Source: Gemmatimonadota bacterium
GTDB lineage: Bacteria > Latescibacterota > UBA2968 > UBA8231
Length of the DNA stretch: 38,248 bases
NCBI GenBank assembly: GCA_018672475.1
Contig: JABHFS010000016.1
Coordinates: forward strand, 1-38,248
Direction of reading: 5' to 3'
Shown: piece by piece, positions 1-10,800 of the stretch
Layout of the letters: each line of letters starts with the position of its first letter
Numbering within the stretch: position 1 is the stretch's first letter
Position numbers and translations under genes: made by a program
The notes under the pieces: model-generated
What the model saw: only the letters and a program-made list of their open reading frames with translations
Told to the model about the DNA's origin: nothing
The model's database searches: none

Positions 1-822
1 CAATGCCCTACGCGAAAGCCCCTACCATTTGCTCAGCGCCTACGACGGCGAGGAAGGGTTCCGCCTAGCCGTCGAGCACGTACCCGATTTGCTTGTTAGC
101 GATATCGACATGCCGGTGATGAACGGCTATGAGATGTGCCAACGGATCAAGGAAACCGAATCGACGCGCGGAATTCCGATCCTGATTCTCTCGGCCGCGG
201 CGCTGGCGTCGACATCGACCGCGGTTTCGACGCCGGCGCCAACGACTTCCTCACCAAACCCGTCGCCGACAACGAATTGCTCAGCCGTATCGAAATGATG
301 CTCGACAGCACCCTGACCAGCCAACGCGAGAAGATCCTCGTCGTCGAAGACAGCAGCGTGCAACGCGCGCTTATCACCCACAGCTTGGCGCAGCAGGGCT
401 TTGAAATTATTTCGGGTAAGGATGGCGAAGAAGGGCTTGAGTTGGCGATCGAAAACGTACCGGACCTGGTGATCACAGACTCGGAAATGCCGCTGATGAA
501 CGGCCGCGACCTGACGCACGCGCTCAGGCAACGAGACGAGCTTAAAGATATACCGGTACTGATGCTGACGGCGGCCGACGCCCCCCTCAACCGGGCCAAG
601 GGCAAACACGCCGGTATCTCGGCCTACCTGACTAAGCCCTTCGTGCCCGACAAGATCGTAGTCATCGCCGAAAAACTCATCGCCGAACACGATACGGTGT
701 TGATCAGCGAGGACACCTACGACCTGATCAAGGACGAGATCGAGGCCCATATGCAGGGTCCAATAGAAATGAAGGGCAAGAGCAAGCCGATCACCGTCTA
801 CCAGGTCGAATCCTGTCTGTAG
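1..822 (+). pseudogene. Two-receiver response regulator with a class III cyclase tail remnant; 5'-truncated and frameshifted
   Basis: The gene enters from the left edge already inside a first receiver domain. That domain's phosphoacceptor Asp lies in LVSDIDMPVMNG and the reading frame is open from base 2. Around bases 191-201 the frame is lost after ILILSA. The receiver continues one frame away as RGFDAGANDFLTKP with its conserved Lys. Restoring one C in the GGCC run near 195-196 would give an unbroken receiver. A second complete receiver follows (ILVVEDSSVQRA, acceptor Asp in VITDSEMPLMNG, Lys in YLTKPF). The last 45 or so residues (LISEDTYDLIKD, then MKGKSKPITVYQV) match the extreme C-terminus of class III adenylate/guanylate cyclases, but the catalytic core is absent. 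The role is probably intracellular two-component signalling. Whether the frameshift is a real mutation or a consensus error cannot be told from one sequence. Confidence 0.8.
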
Positions 823-853
823 TAGGGATATGCAGTAGAAACGCGGAAGGGCG

Positions 854-1936
854 TCAACCGGCCCGGCGCAAAAAACGCTTGCCCGCCAACTGATCAACTA
901 AGCCATCCAACTCCAACCTGAGCAACGAGCCCAACAGAGCCTGCGGTGGCAGGGTACTATCCTGGGCGAGTTCGTCGATATGCCGCGGCTCACGAGAGAG
1001 CAGGCCGTAGATACGCGCGTCCTCCGGAGGTAATTCCGGCAGGGGCATTGCCTTGCTGGCCGGTGGCGCCCAACCCGCCAGTTCCTCCAATACGTCCTCC
1101 ACCTCCTCCACCAACTTCGCCCCGTCCTTGATCAGTCGGTGGCAGCCCGCGCTCGCCCCCGACCGCACGTCACCGGGCACGGCGAAGACTTCGCGATTCT
1201 GGTCCACCGCATGCGTTACCGTGATCAGCGACCCGCTCTTTTGAGGTGCCTCGATGACGATGACCCCAAGGCTTAGTCCGCTGATAATCCGGTTGCGCTG
1301 CGGAAAGGTCTGCCTATTCGGTTGGCTACCCCAGGCGAATTCGGAAACGATCGCCCCGCGTTCGCGGATCTGGCGGTAAAGCCCGGTATGCGCTCGGGGA
1401 TAAGGCACATCCGGCCCGCAACCCAATACCGCAATCGTCCGCCCCCCGGCTGCAAGCGCCGCCTCATGCGCGGCGGCATCAACGCCATAGGCCATTCCGC
1501 TGACGATACAAACCCCGCGTTGCACTAAACCACGGGCTAGCTCACCCGCTATTTGCAAACCGTATCCCGAAGCTTTGCGCGGTCCGACGATCGCCACCGT
1601 TGGCCCTACCAGGTCATCCGGCCCCAATGCAAAAAGGATCGGCGGCGGTGATGAAATCTGCCCGAGTAACTCGGGATAACTCGCATCACCGGGGACCAAG
1701 CAACGACCACCTTCGGCGCTAAGCCGTTTCCATTGCACCTCGGCCCAATCAAACTCCGCGGGCCCCGGTCGCCGCCAGGGCCCACCTTTACCGATGGCAC
1801 ATCCCCAGTCAGAAGCTTTTAAAACCGCCTGAACCGTGCCAAAATGGGCCAGCAAACGCCGTAGCCGTTCGTGGCCAAGCCCCTTGACCCGACTCAGGGC
1901 CAACAACGCCCTTATTTCTTCCCACCCCTCAGGCAT
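854..1936 (-). CDS. dprA: DNA-processing protein DprA (natural transformation)
   Basis: DprA binds incoming single-stranded DNA and loads RecA during natural transformation. The 360-residue product has an N-terminal helix-hairpin-helix/SAM-like part (SRVKGLGHERLRRLL, about 14-29). The family's Rossmann-like fold follows (IVGPRKASGYG at 116-126, IVSGMAYGVDAAAH at 144-157, FPQRNRIISGLS at 211-222, KSGSLITVTHA at 233-243). A C-terminal winged-helix-like segment (about 305-355) is also present. I chose the ATG at 1936, which begins MPEGWEEI and overlaps the coaD stop by 8 bases. An upstream extension of 15 residues is open but has no family resemblance. It is last in a tight minus-strand run with coaD, pilus genes, comEA and sprA, so it is probably cotranscribed with DNA-uptake functions. 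Family assignment is secure. Confidence 0.95.
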   Translation of the reverse strand: MPEGWEEIRALLALSRVKGLGHERLRRLLAHFGTVQAVLKASDWGCAIGKGGPWRRPGPAEFDWAEVQWKRLSAEGGRCLVPGDASYPELLGQISSPPPILFALGPDDLVGPTVAIVGPRKASGYGLQIAGELARGLVQRGVCIVSGMAYGVDAAAHEAALAAGGRTIAVLGCGPDVPYPRAHTGLYRQIRERGAIVSEFAWGSQPNRQTFPQRNRIISGLSLGVIVIEAPQKSGSLITVTHAVDQNREVFAVPGDVRSGASAGCHRLIKDGAKLVEEVEDVLEELAGWAPPASKAMPLPELPPEDARIYGLLSREPRHIDELAQDSTLPPQALLGSLLRLELDGLVDQLAGKRFLRRAG

Positions 1937-2411
1937 GGCCAAACTTCTCCCGCAAACGCCGCTCGACGCAAGGCGGCACAAACTGAGCCACGTTCCCGCC
2001 CATCTGCGAAACTTGCCGCACCACCGAAGAACTAAGATACATATACTCGGCCTTGGTCATCAGGAAAACGGTATCGAAGTTGGGCCAGAGCGAACGGTTG
2101 GTAAGCGCCATCGAGAACTCGTGCTCGAAATCGGTCACCGCGCGCAAACCACGCACCGCGGTGCAAATACCGTGTTCCTGCGCGTAATCAACGGTTAGCC
2201 CATTATGAAAATCGACCTTTGCCCCCGGCAACCCGCTAGTCGCCTCGGAGATCATCTCCATACTTTCTTCTTGCGAAAAGAGCGGCTCTTTGTTGGGATT
2301 AATCGCCACTAACAGGGTCACCTCAGAAAAAATGCCCAACGCCCGTTCGAGAATATTCAGATGGCCCAAAGTGATCGGGTCAAAACTGCCGGGATAAATC
2401 GCTATGTCCAT
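1929..2411 (-). CDS. coaD: Pantetheine-phosphate adenylyltransferase (CoaD)
   Basis: CoaD transfers AMP from ATP to 4'-phosphopantetheine, making dephospho-CoA in the penultimate step of cytosolic coenzyme A synthesis. The 160 residues match the usual family length. Visible signatures are the nucleotidyltransferase motif in YPGSFDPITLGHLN (TLGH at 14-17), Lys41 in NPNKEPLF, the arginines of AVRGLRA (85-91), and LSSSVVRQ near 126-133. The ATG at 2411 is preceded by GAGAG at normal ribosome-binding spacing. The gene sits 12 bases after the pilNO stop and overlaps dprA by 8 bases, so this housekeeping gene is embedded in the competence/pilus run. Nothing looks abnormal. Confidence 0.97.
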   Translation of the reverse strand: MDIAIYPGSFDPITLGHLNILERALGIFSEVTLLVAINPNKEPLFSQEESMEMISEATSGLPGAKVDFHNGLTVDYAQEHGICTAVRGLRAVTDFEHEFSMALTNRSLWPNFDTVFLMTKAEYMYLSSSVVRQVSQMGGNVAQFVPPCVERRLREKFGHA

Positions 2412-2423
2412 AGGGGACTCTCC

Positions 2424-3527
2424 TCAGGGCATGCCCACAACAACATCTACGGCCGCGTAGAGCCGGGCCTCCGCCCAACCTTGCTCATCGCCTTGAATCG
2501 GCATCAGCACCACTTCCCCCAGCACCGCGATCTCCTCGACCTGCTGCAGTTTTTGCAAGAAAGCGCCGATCTGCTGATACGATCCGGTGCCCCACAACTT
2601 CTGGCGTTGATGGATGCGCGCGGGCGGCAGGGGCATGGTGATGTTTTTTTTGATCAACAGGCCGTCCAAGCCGCTCTCGTCGGCCCAACGCGCCACTTTG
2701 CCAAAGAGCCGGGCGGCCTGGTCGGATGAAAGCGTCGCCAACTCGCGGACGGGCAACTCGGAGAAACGCCCATCGAAAGCGAAACGCAAAACCCTCGCGC
2801 TCGCCTTGCCCTCCTGCCACGAAGAAAGCGTGACCTGCGACGGTGGTTTTTGTAGAACTTCGCTGAATGCCCGCAACGACTGTTGCGACGCGCTGGTCCC
2901 TTCGAGGCCGTATTCTCCCGTTGCACTACAGGTCAATGAGACCAGGCGAACCCCGGGCGGCACGCGTTCGTTGATGCTCACCGCCCAATAACAGGCGGTG
3001 CTGCGCCGGGGCGGGGGCCGCAGGCCATCCGGTCGATCGCCATCGCCAACCACCGGCTGAGAAAAATCGTTTACAACGAGTGGTACAGATGCCGGACGAT
3101 CTTCTTCGCGCGGCGCTACAACCGGTGTCTCTTGTACCACCGGCATAGGCTCTTGCACGGGCGCTTCGTCCCAACCGGTCGCCCCGCCCGCAACCTGCTG
3201 CTTGGGGGCTTCGCCCCCCCCCGACGACTCGGCCGTCTCTGCAGTTTCGGCATCATTTGCCCAGGAATCGCCGGCGGCCCCTTCAGCCCATGCGGCGGAC
3301 GCCGCGCTTTGCTCCGTGGCGACGGAATCAGTGACGCCGTTTGCCTCCTCTCGCCAAAGCTCCTGGTTGGCAACCGTATCTTGCGAAGAAGAATCGAATA
3401 GCGGCCCGAATGGATAGAACCAGTTGAGCCCGTACAACCCACCGCAGAGGACCAACGCAAAAAGTACCGGCCCCGCCCAAGGCGGCACCTGGCGACTACG
3501 GCCATGAAGAAGCTCGACGCGGATCAT
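2424..3527 (-). CDS. PilN-PilO-like fused inner-membrane pilus/secretion assembly protein
   Basis: This 367-residue protein has a short cytoplasmic start, one membrane segment (about 17-37) and a long Ala/Glu/Pro-rich linker (about 45-175). Two regions resembling type IV pilus alignment proteins follow. Residues 180-255 (INERVPPGVRLVSLTC, then an SQQSLRAFSEVLQ segment) resemble the PilN/GspL-type periplasmic ferredoxin-like fold. Residues 268-345 (ESGLDGLLIKKN, GSYQQIGAFLQKLQQV) resemble PilO. In standard pilus systems these are separate proteins that bridge PilM to the outer-membrane secretin. Its ATG overlaps the stop of the PilM-like gene (ATGA), which supports the reading. The domain calls rest on pattern recognition of weakly conserved families. 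A T2SS or competence pseudopilus role is an equally good alternative. Confidence 0.68.
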   Translation of the reverse strand: MIRVELLHGRSRQVPPWAGPVLFALVLCGGLYGLNWFYPFGPLFDSSSQDTVANQELWREEANGVTDSVATEQSAASAAWAEGAAGDSWANDAETAETAESSGGGEAPKQQVAGGATGWDEAPVQEPMPVVQETPVVAPREEDRPASVPLVVNDFSQPVVGDGDRPDGLRPPPRRSTACYWAVSINERVPPGVRLVSLTCSATGEYGLEGTSASQQSLRAFSEVLQKPPSQVTLSSWQEGKASARVLRFAFDGRFSELPVRELATLSSDQAARLFGKVARWADESGLDGLLIKKNITMPLPPARIHQRQKLWGTGSYQQIGAFLQKLQQVEEIAVLGEVVLMPIQGDEQGWAEARLYAAVDVVVGMP

Positions 3528-4420
3528 CCGGCCAACCCTCGTTGCGCCAAACCCACCGCGATCGCATAAACCGACCGCTGCTCGGGCGTGGCATCTTCGT
3601 CTAACAAATCAGGGTCGACCGCGGCCAGCGGATCCAGAATAGAACGCGGGACCCCCAACTTCCCAGCCAACTCCTCGCTCCAAGCCATATCGCCCGCTCC
3701 CGCCCCCCAGACGCGCTGAATATCGCTCCCTGCATCCTGCAGGAGCTTGCGGGCGGTGCCTTCAAGCACTTCGACTACCTCGTCCTCCTCTTCCCAGCTA
3801 CAACTGCCGACGGCCAGCGGTTCACCCTCTTGGACCAGCATCAACCAGGCCTCGCCCACATCGGCGTAGAGCAAGAGCTCCGATTTCTCCCCCGGCAACA
3901 ACTCCGCGCATTCGCCCGCGTTGTAGAGGGCAAATGGCGCCAAATCGACGTCCAAACGGGCAACGCCAGCCTCATCGCCCAAATCGATATAGCAGTCGAG
4001 CGCGCGATATCTGGCCGCCACTACAAACCCCCAGTCCTTGGTCATTACGAAATCGAGGCTGAACTCACCAGCTTCCTCCGCCAAGATCTGTTCGGATTCC
4101 CACAGGAGGTGCTCATAATTGTCCTTATCGGCGTCGGCGACCAACGGACGGCGTTTGATCAAGGCAAGACGCCGATCGAGCGAGATGCAGGTGTTGCCAT
4201 AATCAAAGCCGCATTCATCGGCGATCCCTTCGAGCGTCGAGACCAAGTCTTGGCGCTGCTTGTCATCGGCCAATGCCGCCGGATCGAAAGGGCTTTCCAA
4301 TTCGCTTTCGACCAAAGCCAGCGGCCAGACCCCGCCCCGCCCCGATCCCAGCGCGGCAACGCGTACTATCCGCCCGCTGACATGGATCCCAGTAGCGCTT
4401 TTTTTGCCGAATCCGAACAA
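3524..4420 (-). CDS. PilM-like actin-fold pilus assembly protein, degenerate nucleotide site
   Basis: The 298 residues follow the PilM/FtsA-like plan. There is an opening strand (GIHVSGRIVRVAAL, 11-24), a middle part with LLWESEQILAEEAGEFSLDF (105-124), a VDLAPFALYNAGE segment (158-170), an LLYADVGEAWLMLV strand pair (183-196) and an AIAVGLAQRGL ending. PilM is the cytoplasmic ATP-binding ring protein that docks on the PilN N-terminus. The usual first phosphate motif (GIDIGSSSVK-like) has lost its Asp and Ser residues here, so ATP binding may be weakened or lost. Translation appears to start at a TTG at 4420, with GGAGG about ten bases upstream and no nearby in-frame ATG fitting the family start. 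It lies 36 bases after comEA and overlaps the PilNO fusion. Family call is moderate to good. Confidence 0.72.
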   Translation of the reverse strand: MFGFGKKSATGIHVSGRIVRVAALGSGRGGVWPLALVESELESPFDPAALADDKQRQDLVSTLEGIADECGFDYGNTCISLDRRLALIKRRPLVADADKDNYEHLLWESEQILAEEAGEFSLDFVMTKDWGFVVAARYRALDCYIDLGDEAGVARLDVDLAPFALYNAGECAELLPGEKSELLLYADVGEAWLMLVQEGEPLAVGSCSWEEEDEVVEVLEGTARKLLQDAGSDIQRVWGAGAGDMAWSEELAGKLGVPRSILDPLAAVDPDLLDEDATPEQRSVYAIAVGLAQRGLAG

Positions 4421-4456
4421 TGCCCAACCCCTCCTGCCAATGCGGAATAGCGCTTC

Positions 4457-4822
4457 CTACTCAATTTTGAGCAAGGGACGCAGTTTTTCTAAGGTCCGAA
4501 GGCCGATGCCCTTGATTTGCAGCAATTGTTCTACGCGTTCAAAAGGGCCGTGCTTCCCGCGGAAGTCGACGATCAAAGCCGCGGTTTTTGTGCCGACCCC
4601 GGGCAACTCGATCAACTCGACGGCCGTAGCGAAATTGAGCGAAATCGGCCCTTGCCGCTCAATTGCGACCTCGAGCGGCGGCGGCGGTTCGACCGCACGC
4701 GGTATAACGCGAAAATCTTCCGAGACCGCCGGCCGCAACCAATCGCCCACCGCCACCATCGACCCCACGAGTAGGGCGGCGGTAAGGCTGAGCAAAGCCT
4801 GTTGCTCCTGTCGGTTGAACAT
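4457..4822 (-). CDS. comEA: ComEA-like helix-hairpin-helix DNA-binding protein
   Basis: ComEA is a membrane-anchored receptor that binds double-stranded DNA during uptake in natural transformation. The 121-residue product has an N-terminal membrane segment (about 8-28), a Pro-rich spacer (40-50) and a tandem helix-hairpin-helix module typical of ComEA. The first hairpin is LPGVGTKTAALIV (73-85) and the second is IKGIGLRTLEKLR (103-115), with the conserved N-x-A-T start (NFATAVEL). I chose the ATG at 4822, which has GGGAGG eight bases upstream. An eight-residue upstream extension is possible but lacks this signal. It lies between sprA (37-base gap) and the PilM-like gene, and dprA in the same run supports a transformation role. 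Confidence 0.85.
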   Translation of the reverse strand: MFNRQEQQALLSLTAALLVGSMVAVGDWLRPAVSEDFRVIPRAVEPPPPLEVAIERQGPISLNFATAVELIELPGVGTKTAALIVDFRGKHGPFERVEQLLQIKGIGLRTLEKLRPLLKIE

Positions 4823-4859
4823 GGAAAATACCTCCCCAAGCCGCACTAGGCAACATCCT

Positions 4860-7800
4860 TTACCGCAGGAAGAACGTGCCCGAGAGCCTCAGTTCCCTCG
4901 TCTTGCGCGTCTTGTCGGTCAATTTGTTGTTGTTGTTCTCGACCCGGATCAGCCCTTCGCCGCGAAAATTCTCGCTAAAGCTGTAGCTCATCGAGAGTTG
5001 CGTCTTCCAACGGCCGGTTTCAGTAATCGGCGTGCGCGTCTCGTCGGCGGTAGCATTGGCACGGGTCTCTCCCTCAATGCCAAATTCGAAATTGAGCGTG
5101 ACATCGCTTTTGAACTTGCCGAAGAGAGGCAGACTTCGGGGCTTGAGGTTATAGGTAGCCTTAAAGGTTGTCGAAGCGCGTTCATTGCTGCTGGTACCGC
5201 GCAGGGGCCTCGGACCCAAGGCACTACTGTCCGACTCGGCCGAAGCCAGTTCGAAATCCCGACTCTCGGAAGTCGATACTACGCGCTCGATGGTCGTCGT
5301 CGGCCCCCAACGCCAGCGGCCGTTCCACGAGATGCGAAACTCGGTCGAAGTCCCTTCGGTGATCAAATCTCGGTCGGATAGGCTGCCCTCGCCCTCGCTG
5401 GTCGTCGAAGCCTCGAAGTTCATATTCACCTGCGCGCTATTGATCAACTTCTTTATATAGGGCAGTCGATCCGCCCGTCCCCAGTTGAGATTGAGACGCG
5501 GGAAGCGGCGCTCGCGCTGCAGCCGCAACCGGTCCTGCGAAGAGCCGCTGCGCTGCGTGGTTTGTTCGTTGGAGTTGATCTTGATGCTCATCCCGAAGGG
5601 CAGGCGCAAACCCGAACTGGCCTCGAGCGAGGAGGTCTGCGAGGAATTGTCCTGGGTCGTCAACCCCTGGGTCGCCCGCCGCACCTTAAGCGAGTCGGCA
5701 ATACCCAATTGAAAAAAGATCGGTGGCCGAACTACCAGATTGAAATTGCGCGCGTTGGTATTGCGCCGCCAGTTGGCGTTGATCGGTTCGATAACATTGC
5801 CAGTCCAACCGGCCAAACGACGGAGGATAAACGGGCTATTGCGCTTCTTCGGCTCAGCCTCGGCCTCCCCTGCGGCCGGCTGCAGCGCGGGCGTGTGCTC
5901 GGCCTCCTCCGTTTCGCTCTCTTTTTTCTTTTTGACCTTGCGGCCCTGGGTAGAAGATTTGCCCAAGCTCTTGAGCAGCAGAGGTAACTTGAAATTAAAA
6001 CGCATCGACAAATCGTTCTTGGTATCGATATCGAGCGTCTTGAACGGCGCGCCCGTCGTCGAGTCGATCGGCGCCGAGCCACGGCGTTGGGCCGGATCGT
6101 TCTGTTCCACGTAATTGGCTTTAAACGTATAATTTTGGTCCAACCATTGTACCAAGCGCAGCGAGAAACTGACATCGGCCGTCTGCTTGCGGCCCACCTC
6201 GCGACCGAAACTGCGCATATCGGGAACGAACTTTTTGCGCAGGTCGCGGTCTATCTTGAGGTTGTAATCGGCCGAGAGTCCCGGCAACGGGTTGAGTTTG
6301 GAGGCATAGGTCTCGTTGAGCCCGAAGTCCTCCTGCTCGGTCGGCGTGGCGTCGCCGCGGTGCAAAAGCCGCGAGACCCGGCGACTGCCGTTCATGGTGT
6401 AGGTCAGGCTCGAAGGCAACGGCCGGAAGCGCAACTCGACCAAGCCCTTGGGCATAAACTCCGGTAGCCAACTCAAGACCTGCAACGACGGTTTCGGTAG
6501 CGGCATGCGATAGTTAAAACTCATCGTCTGCGCCTCGCGCTCATTGAGCAGGCGCACAGGGTCCGAACTGTTCTCACGCGAATGCGAAAGACGCAGGTTC
6601 ATCTGGTCAAAGGTCCAGCGCAAAAGAAAGTTCTTGCCCTGCCGACGGCTGATCGATACATCGTAGAATTCTTTGCTACTGACCGACTGCTGCTCCCGCT
6701 TCTCCTCGGAAGTCAATTCGACATCGGAACCGGGGCCAAAACGCGGTAGACTCACCCCGCGGCTCAGGTTAACCTTGACCGGTACCGAAAAGCCCCAACT
6801 GCCCGGCAGTAATCTCTGCATATTGGAAGAGGCCGACATCGTGGCTTCACGATCGGTGCTATTACCGCCCGACCCGGCGAAGCTGCGGAAATCCTCCTGG
6901 CGCCAAAGTACGTGGCCGTCGACGTTCATAAAGTCGGCCAGCTTGGTGTTGAGCTTGGCGTATGCGGCCAACCCCGGATCATTGCGCGCCTCGTCAAGCC
7001 GCAATTCGTCAAGAAAGACTCGGCCGCTGTAGGGGCGATTGTCCGCCCGGTTTCGCACACCGATGCTCAGCTGCTTGATCGACTGCATCGAGGGATTGCC
7101 CCTCACTCGGTATATCGCTGGCTCGCCGCCACGGCGGCCGGGCCCGGCATAAACCTGGTCCAGCGAAAAGCGATCGACCCGAGGGTCATACCCCTCGGCC
7201 CTGAGCCGTTGCAATTCGTCTTGGGAAAGGTGAGTCTTCCCTTCGGTCGGCGCCCCCCGTGGGTCACGCACCAGATAGGTATAGTAGAACTCGCCTGTCG
7301 TCGTATCCACCTGCCCCGACTGTGCCAGCGCTTTGAGCTGGGAAATCGCCAACAGATCGACGTCCACCTGATTGCCCTTCCAGCCCGCACGCCCCCCTTC
7401 CCAACCCGGGAATATCGGGCTGATGACCTCGTAATAGTTGGTCGAATCCGCCCCGAAGCGTATAAATAGCACTATGTCGCTCGAATCGCCATGTACATAA
7501 TCGATAGTTTCGCTCGAATCGCCGTATGCGTACATGCGCAAACGCTGGTAACTGGTATAATTTGCAGCCCGGTTCAGGATCTTGGTCGCCGACATCTGAT
7601 GGCCCGGCTCTAACCCCTCGTAGGCCAATACCAACGACTGCTCGCGCTCCCGGGTGCGCGACTGCACATTGCGCCGCAACTTGACCCCCGGCGGCGGCCG
7701 GTAGCTCAAGCTCTTGTCCGTGCCGATCACCGTGACGTCAAGCGCCTCCTCCTCACCGACCATATAGCGCTCGTCAAGCCGCGTGACGTCGTCCTCCTGC

Positions 7801-10800
7801 CACTCGTTGCCGACCACTTCGATCAGCGCAATTTCGGCCAGCGCCGTAGCTTCCGGGGCGGCGAAGGGACCGTGCGAGAGCATCAGCCGCGCGTATTCGA
7901 TACGGCTGGAATCAGGCAGGCCGGCCCGCAAGACATGGTCGCCGAAGAGCGGCACCCGGATCTGACGCCAACCCTGGCTATGCGTGCCGGGTACCTCGTA
8001 GCGATTCGAGGCGAGATCGATCTGGTAGTGGTAATAATTATTGCGCTGGTCAAGCACCCCATTGTTGTTCAGATCCTCGGAATCAGGCCGATCGCCGCTC
8101 TCGAGGTCCACCTTATTGCGCTGGGTGCCGTTAATGCGGCTGTAGTCGTTCTTATTGCGCTGCGGGTCGTATTTCCAGTTGTCCCCTTCCGGATCGTCGG
8201 CCGAACGATTCGGTCGTAAGGGGTCCGGCTCGCCATAAAAGGCGTTGAAGGCCTGCTTGCGTTGGTCGAGCGACCCGGTGGTGTCAAAATTGGCGTCCTG
8301 GAGTAGCAGATAGAAATTCAACTCGGCCTCGTCGTCACGGCTGTCGACGCCCAAGTCCTCCTCTTTAGAAACTAGGCCATCGCCTGTCGAACGACCGGGA
8401 AAGGGTTCATCCTCGGTGTCGAGCCGACCATTGGCGACATAATCCTCGTTAATCTGGTCACCGAGGTTCACATGCAGAATCCCCTCCTCGCCCCGCACCC
8501 AAATTTCGAGGAACTTAGACTGCGAGAAATCGTTGACCGCCGAGAGCGCTGCAACGATTCCGCCCCAGGACTCGGCGGACCGCGCATTGGGGACCAATTC
8601 AAGGGCCAAGATATCAGCACGGCGGTTCTGAGCTTCTAACTGTTCTTCCTGATTCGGCCAGATATCGGTGCGCTGCACCCCGTCAAAGGGATTGTACCAT
8701 ATGAACCGCCCGCGCTCGTTCTCTCCATAGCGCGAATCCTCCAACACGCTCGACGGCGACCAGCGCGTGCGGCCGATCGCCAGCGAACTGGGCCTTTCGC
8801 TGCCCTCAAAATCATCGATATACCCCTTGCCCTTGGTATTGAGATTCGGACGACTCTGGGCTACTTCGGCGTCGAGCACCACCTCTGAGGGCACCGCCGT
8901 CTTGATCAAGGGCAACATATCAACGATTCGGGTTAGGATCGGCGCCTCGCGGCGAGCACGCAAATCGAAGTTCCAAATCACTGTGCGCTTCGGTTCATTG
9001 CCGACGCGCACGCGTCGTTCGCTCGAGCGCTCGTTATTGTAGATCATAGTGCTGCCCATACGCCCGTCCCCGCCCCAAAACTCATATTCGGTGCGCAGCC
9101 CCAATAGCGTCTTCTGTTGGCTGCCCAACCCAAAGACGTCTTCCGACTCAAAGGTGATCTCTAGATCGGCGCCGGGGTCGGCCACTTCCTGGGCGACATT
9201 ACCGACAAAGGTCACATTGCCGACAAAATCGACATTGTAGTCCGAACCCCGGGTCAGCCCGCGGCCATTTAAACGGACCTCCACAGTCTCGGGCCGCACT
9301 CCACCGAATGCTCCTCCTAGCCGGATACGCTGTTCGGAGGAAGCGGCTCGGACCAGAATCGTATAACGGCTAGCTTCGATCTTGTCGCGCTGCTGCTGGT
9401 TGTCATAAATCTCGGGAATCGTCTCTTCGATGAGCCCGCGGTATTTCGGCGCCCGCGCGTCAAAGGGCCGTTGGTCGGGGAAGATCAGGTGGCCGCGAAA
9501 ATCGTCGAGACCGATATAATCGGCGTCGACAACGCGGTCGGAGGGGCTGCCGGGGTCCTTGCCGCGTTCATCCAAACCCAACAATTGCAAGAAGGCGCGC
9601 CCGTTCTGCGAGGGTTGTTTTTCCTGGCCGGGCACCTCTTTGACAATATCGACCAGCAATGTCTTCGGATCGAATTTGCGCCCGGAAGAAAAACCCGTCG
9701 CGATGCGGTAAACGTTTTTCCATTCCAAGTTCCAGGTCGGAAAACCCGGCCGGGCGTTGCGGGCCTTGATCAGCTTCAGTTGCAACGAATCGGATGCGGT
9801 GCTGGTATTGAGCCGGGCCGTCTCGCTTTGTAACGGACCGTCAAAGCCTGGATCCAGCGCTTTGAGATGCACCGCCATCGCGTAGGTTTCGTTCACTACG
9901 CGATTGAGGATGATATAACCGGCCTCGGCAACGACGGTATAGTCGTCGTCCGGATCTAACCGGTGCCAGGTCCCCTCCTCGAAACAGCCGCTGTTCTGCA
10001 ATCTGCCGCCGGCCGCGTCGAAACACTGGATCTCGCTGGTACCCAACGTGTCGGAAGCGTCGACCCAGGCGATACCGGGTTTGGCAAAAAGCTCGGCGTC
10101 ATTGTTGGTGTTGAAATCGTTGATATAGATTTCGAGGCGGTTTATATCGACAAAGTTCTCGGGACCGAACTGGGCCCCTTCGAGCAATTGGCGAAAATCG
10201 GGCAGGTTCGCGCGGTAGAACTCGTGCAAAAAGAAATAGGTATTGGGAATATACTGGTGGTCCTTGATCTCCAAGGTGTCGACCGCGGCCCCGCCCTTGA
10301 AGCTCTGGCGGTTGCTCTTGCTCTTCTCATGACTTGCAACGGTAGTAAAAGCAAAAGGGCCGAGATGACCTTTGGCGCGGATGCCGAAGAGCCCCTTGTT
10401 CTGTTGCCTAAAACCGACAAAACGCGTATTGGGCAACTCCAAGGTGGTATTACCGCCCTGGATCTCCTGGAAAATCGCATCGTCTTCGCCATTGTAGTCG
10501 AGCTTGATCTGATTGGCCAGTTGGTCGCCCAAATTAGAGCCGAAAGCCGAGCCGATACTTTCGGTATCTTGGTTGATCCGCACATTGATCAACTCGCCGA
10601 CCTTGCCCTCGACAGTGAACTTCGACTCCTGGTCTATGGCCAACGCGGGAAATTTTGAAGGCCGCCCGATAGAAGTCTGCACCTGGCCATCGGTCCACTC
10701 GCTCTTGCCGGAAATAATGATCGTGCGCGAACCATTGAGGCTGAGGCTGGGTCCCTCCTCGCCGATAAAACGCCGCAGTGGCTTCGGCGCAGAAAAGGGC

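Noticed and set aside
127..897. A long open frame on the minus strand across the receiver gene
   Set aside because: It lies opposite clear receiver motifs, has no family signature and is a by-product of GC-rich codon use.
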